Assembly (NCBI RefSeq): GCF_028649455.1
Contig: NZ_JAQSIO010000010.1
Span: forward strand, 1 to 64,000
Direction: 5' to 3'
Length of the DNA stretch: 64,000 bases
Source: Curvibacter microcysteis
Lineage (GTDB): Bacteria > Pseudomonadota > Gammaproteobacteria > Burkholderiales > Burkholderiaceae_C
The position numbers and the translations under genes are program-made. Below, piece after piece: positions 63,046-64,000 of this stretch. The notes under the pieces are model-generated. The model made no database searches and was not told the DNA's origin. It saw only the letters and a program-made list of their open reading frames with translations. Position 1 is the stretch's first letter. The number at the start of each line of letters is the position of its first letter.

Positions 63046-64000
63046 TCAAGCGGACCGCTCTTTCAGCGAGAGGGCCGACTCCAACTCTTCAAGCGCTTGT
63101 TCAAATTCAAAGGCAAGCGCTTTTTGCTCGACGGCATGAAAAGCTGGTCCCAAGGCGCTCAGCAGCATAGCGGCATTTTCTCGGAGCACGTCTAACGCCG
63201 CCGAGTCGTTGTCGGCAAACAACGTACGCAGGCGATCCAAAATCTGAATCAGCGAGAACTCTGTGCTGGTCCCCAGGGGGGCACCCGCCAGGGGGCGGGC
63301 ACTTTGCTGCTGCAGCCAGGCATTCAAGTCCTCCAGCAGCAACTGCAAGGCGGCCAGCAAGGGCACGCTCAGGCGGTGCAGGCGCTCGGCGCTCTGCCCG
63401 CCAGCCAAGGCCAGCTCCAGCTCACCGCAGGCCTGCTGCAGGCCACTGGCCCCCAGGTTGCCCGCCAGGCCCTTGAGGGTGTGGGCCAGGCGCTCGGCCA
63501 ACACCAGGTCGCCCTGGGCCAGGGCCTCAGGCAGGCTCTCCAGCGTGGGGCTCTGGCTGGCGACAAAGCGCTCCAGCATGGACAGGTACAGGCTGCGCTT
63601 GCCCATCACGCGCTTCAAGCCCAGGGCCACGTCCAGGCCCGCAATGTCGGTGGGCAGGCTGATGGCGCTGGGAGCAGGCCGCAAGGGGCTGACCTGGCGG
63701 CCCACGGGCACCTGAGGGGCCAACCAGCGCGCCAGGGCCAGCCACAGGTCATCGGGGTTGACCGGCTTGGCCAGGTGGTCATTCATGCCGGCGGCCAGGC
63801 AGCGCTGGCGGTCAGCGTCCATGGCGTTGGCGGTCATGGCGATCACGGGCAGGTGGCGGGTGTCGGGCTGGGCGCGGATGGCGCGCGTGGCCTCCAGGCC
63901 ATCCATCACCGGCATTTGCATGTCCATCAACACCAGGTCCACCGGCTGCTGGCGCAGCTTCTCCAGCGCCTCGCGGCCGTTGGAGGCCAGTTCCACCACA
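63046..64000 (-). CDS. Receiver-Hpt C-terminal end of a hybrid sensor kinase (partial)
   Basis: At least 318 aa are visible; the gene continues beyond the right edge. A receiver domain is cut at its start (VELASNGREALEKL, LVLMDMQMPVMDGLEATRAI, VIAMTANAMDADRQRCLAAG, DHLAKPVNPDDLW). After a Pro-rich linker comes an Hpt domain with ERLAHTLKGLAGNLGASG (phosphorylatable His). The end is a helical region. This is the usual tail of a BarA-type hybrid kinase, which would phosphorylate the HD-GYP regulator downstream. Confidence 0.85.
   Translation of the reverse strand, partial: VVELASNGREALEKLRQQPVDLVLMDMQMPVMDGLEATRAIRAQPDTRHLPVIAMTANAMDADRQRCLAAGMNDHLAKPVNPDDLWLALARWLAPQVPVGRQVSPLRPAPSAISLPTDIAGLDVALGLKRVMGKRSLYLSMLERFVASQSPTLESLPEALAQGDLVLAERLAHTLKGLAGNLGASGLQQACGELELALAGGQSAERLHRLSVPLLAALQLLLEDLNAWLQQQSARPLAGAPLGTSTEFSLIQILDRLRTLFADNDSAALDVLRENAAMLLSALGPAFHAVEQKALAFEFEQALEELESALSLKERSA

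Noticed and set aside
63046-63999. Reading the last frame as a complete receiver-Hpt gene beginning at a GTG at 63999
   Set aside because: The receiver domain would lack its first strand and helix, including the acidic pair; the gene clearly continues past the edge.

Overview
The window (about 60% GC or a little higher by eye) comes from a betaproteobacterium of the order Burkholderiales, most likely family Comamonadaceae. The reasons are the run tpiA - secG - tRNA-Leu - nuoA to nuoN followed by a DUF2818 and a DUF1178 gene, the rpsU-yqeY pair, and the protein types seen. It is an ordinary chromosomal stretch. I see no insertion sequence, prophage, CRISPR array, integrase or rRNA.

Layout. 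0.2-5 kb (minus): a complete branched-chain-amino-acid-type ABC transporter. 5.4-6.4 kb (plus): a divergent EgtD-like methyltransferase. 6.4-11.5 kb (minus): a MarR-controlled tripartite drug-efflux operon. 11.6-13.5 kb (plus): an MsbA-like ABC exporter. 13.5-28.8 kb (minus): two small conserved genes and the whole 14-gene respiratory complex I operon. 28.8-35.1 kb (minus): tRNA-Leu(GAG), secG, tpiA, a quinone oxidoreductase, pnp, rpsO and an aminotransferase. 35.2-39.5 kb: small genes, an orphan binding protein, Hsp20, an unusual HTH-receiver regulator and tsaD. 39.7-51.6 kb (plus): a nitrate-assimilation cluster. 51.8-64 kb: housekeeping genes (FAD oxidoreductase, rpsU, yqeY, a DUF6600 Gln-rich protein, pmbA, yjgA, mog, cysE, trmJ, suhB) and the start of a signalling operon (HD-GYP regulator after the truncated end of a receiver-Hpt protein).

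The most interesting region is the nitrate cluster. An ANTAR antiterminator (NasT type) precedes two transcription units: nrtABD, and a unit with a FAD reductase, a PilJ-domain protein, nasA, ybiB and cobA. Each unit begins with a well-formed sigma-54 (-24/-12) promoter, has NtrC-like sites near -95 to -120, and has a leader RNA with two short hairpins with six-base loops; the second hairpin overlaps an intrinsic terminator. That is the expected layout for nitrogen limitation (NtrC) plus nitrate-dependent antitermination (ANTAR). A third sigma-54 promoter drives a soluble protein that joins a PilJ P-box to the tip of a chemoreceptor. No NasS sensor and no nitrite reductase gene are next to the cluster. 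Two PilJ proteins, one predicted to be exported and one cytoplasmic, sit where the missing nitrate/nitrite sensor might be expected. Whether they sense nitrate for this system is a hypothesis.

Smaller points: LivF has Arg in place of the Walker A Lys; PNPase ends in a polyglutamine tract; the HTH-receiver gene looks leaderless; and a perfect inverted repeat between marR and the MsbA-like exporter is a likely MarR operator.
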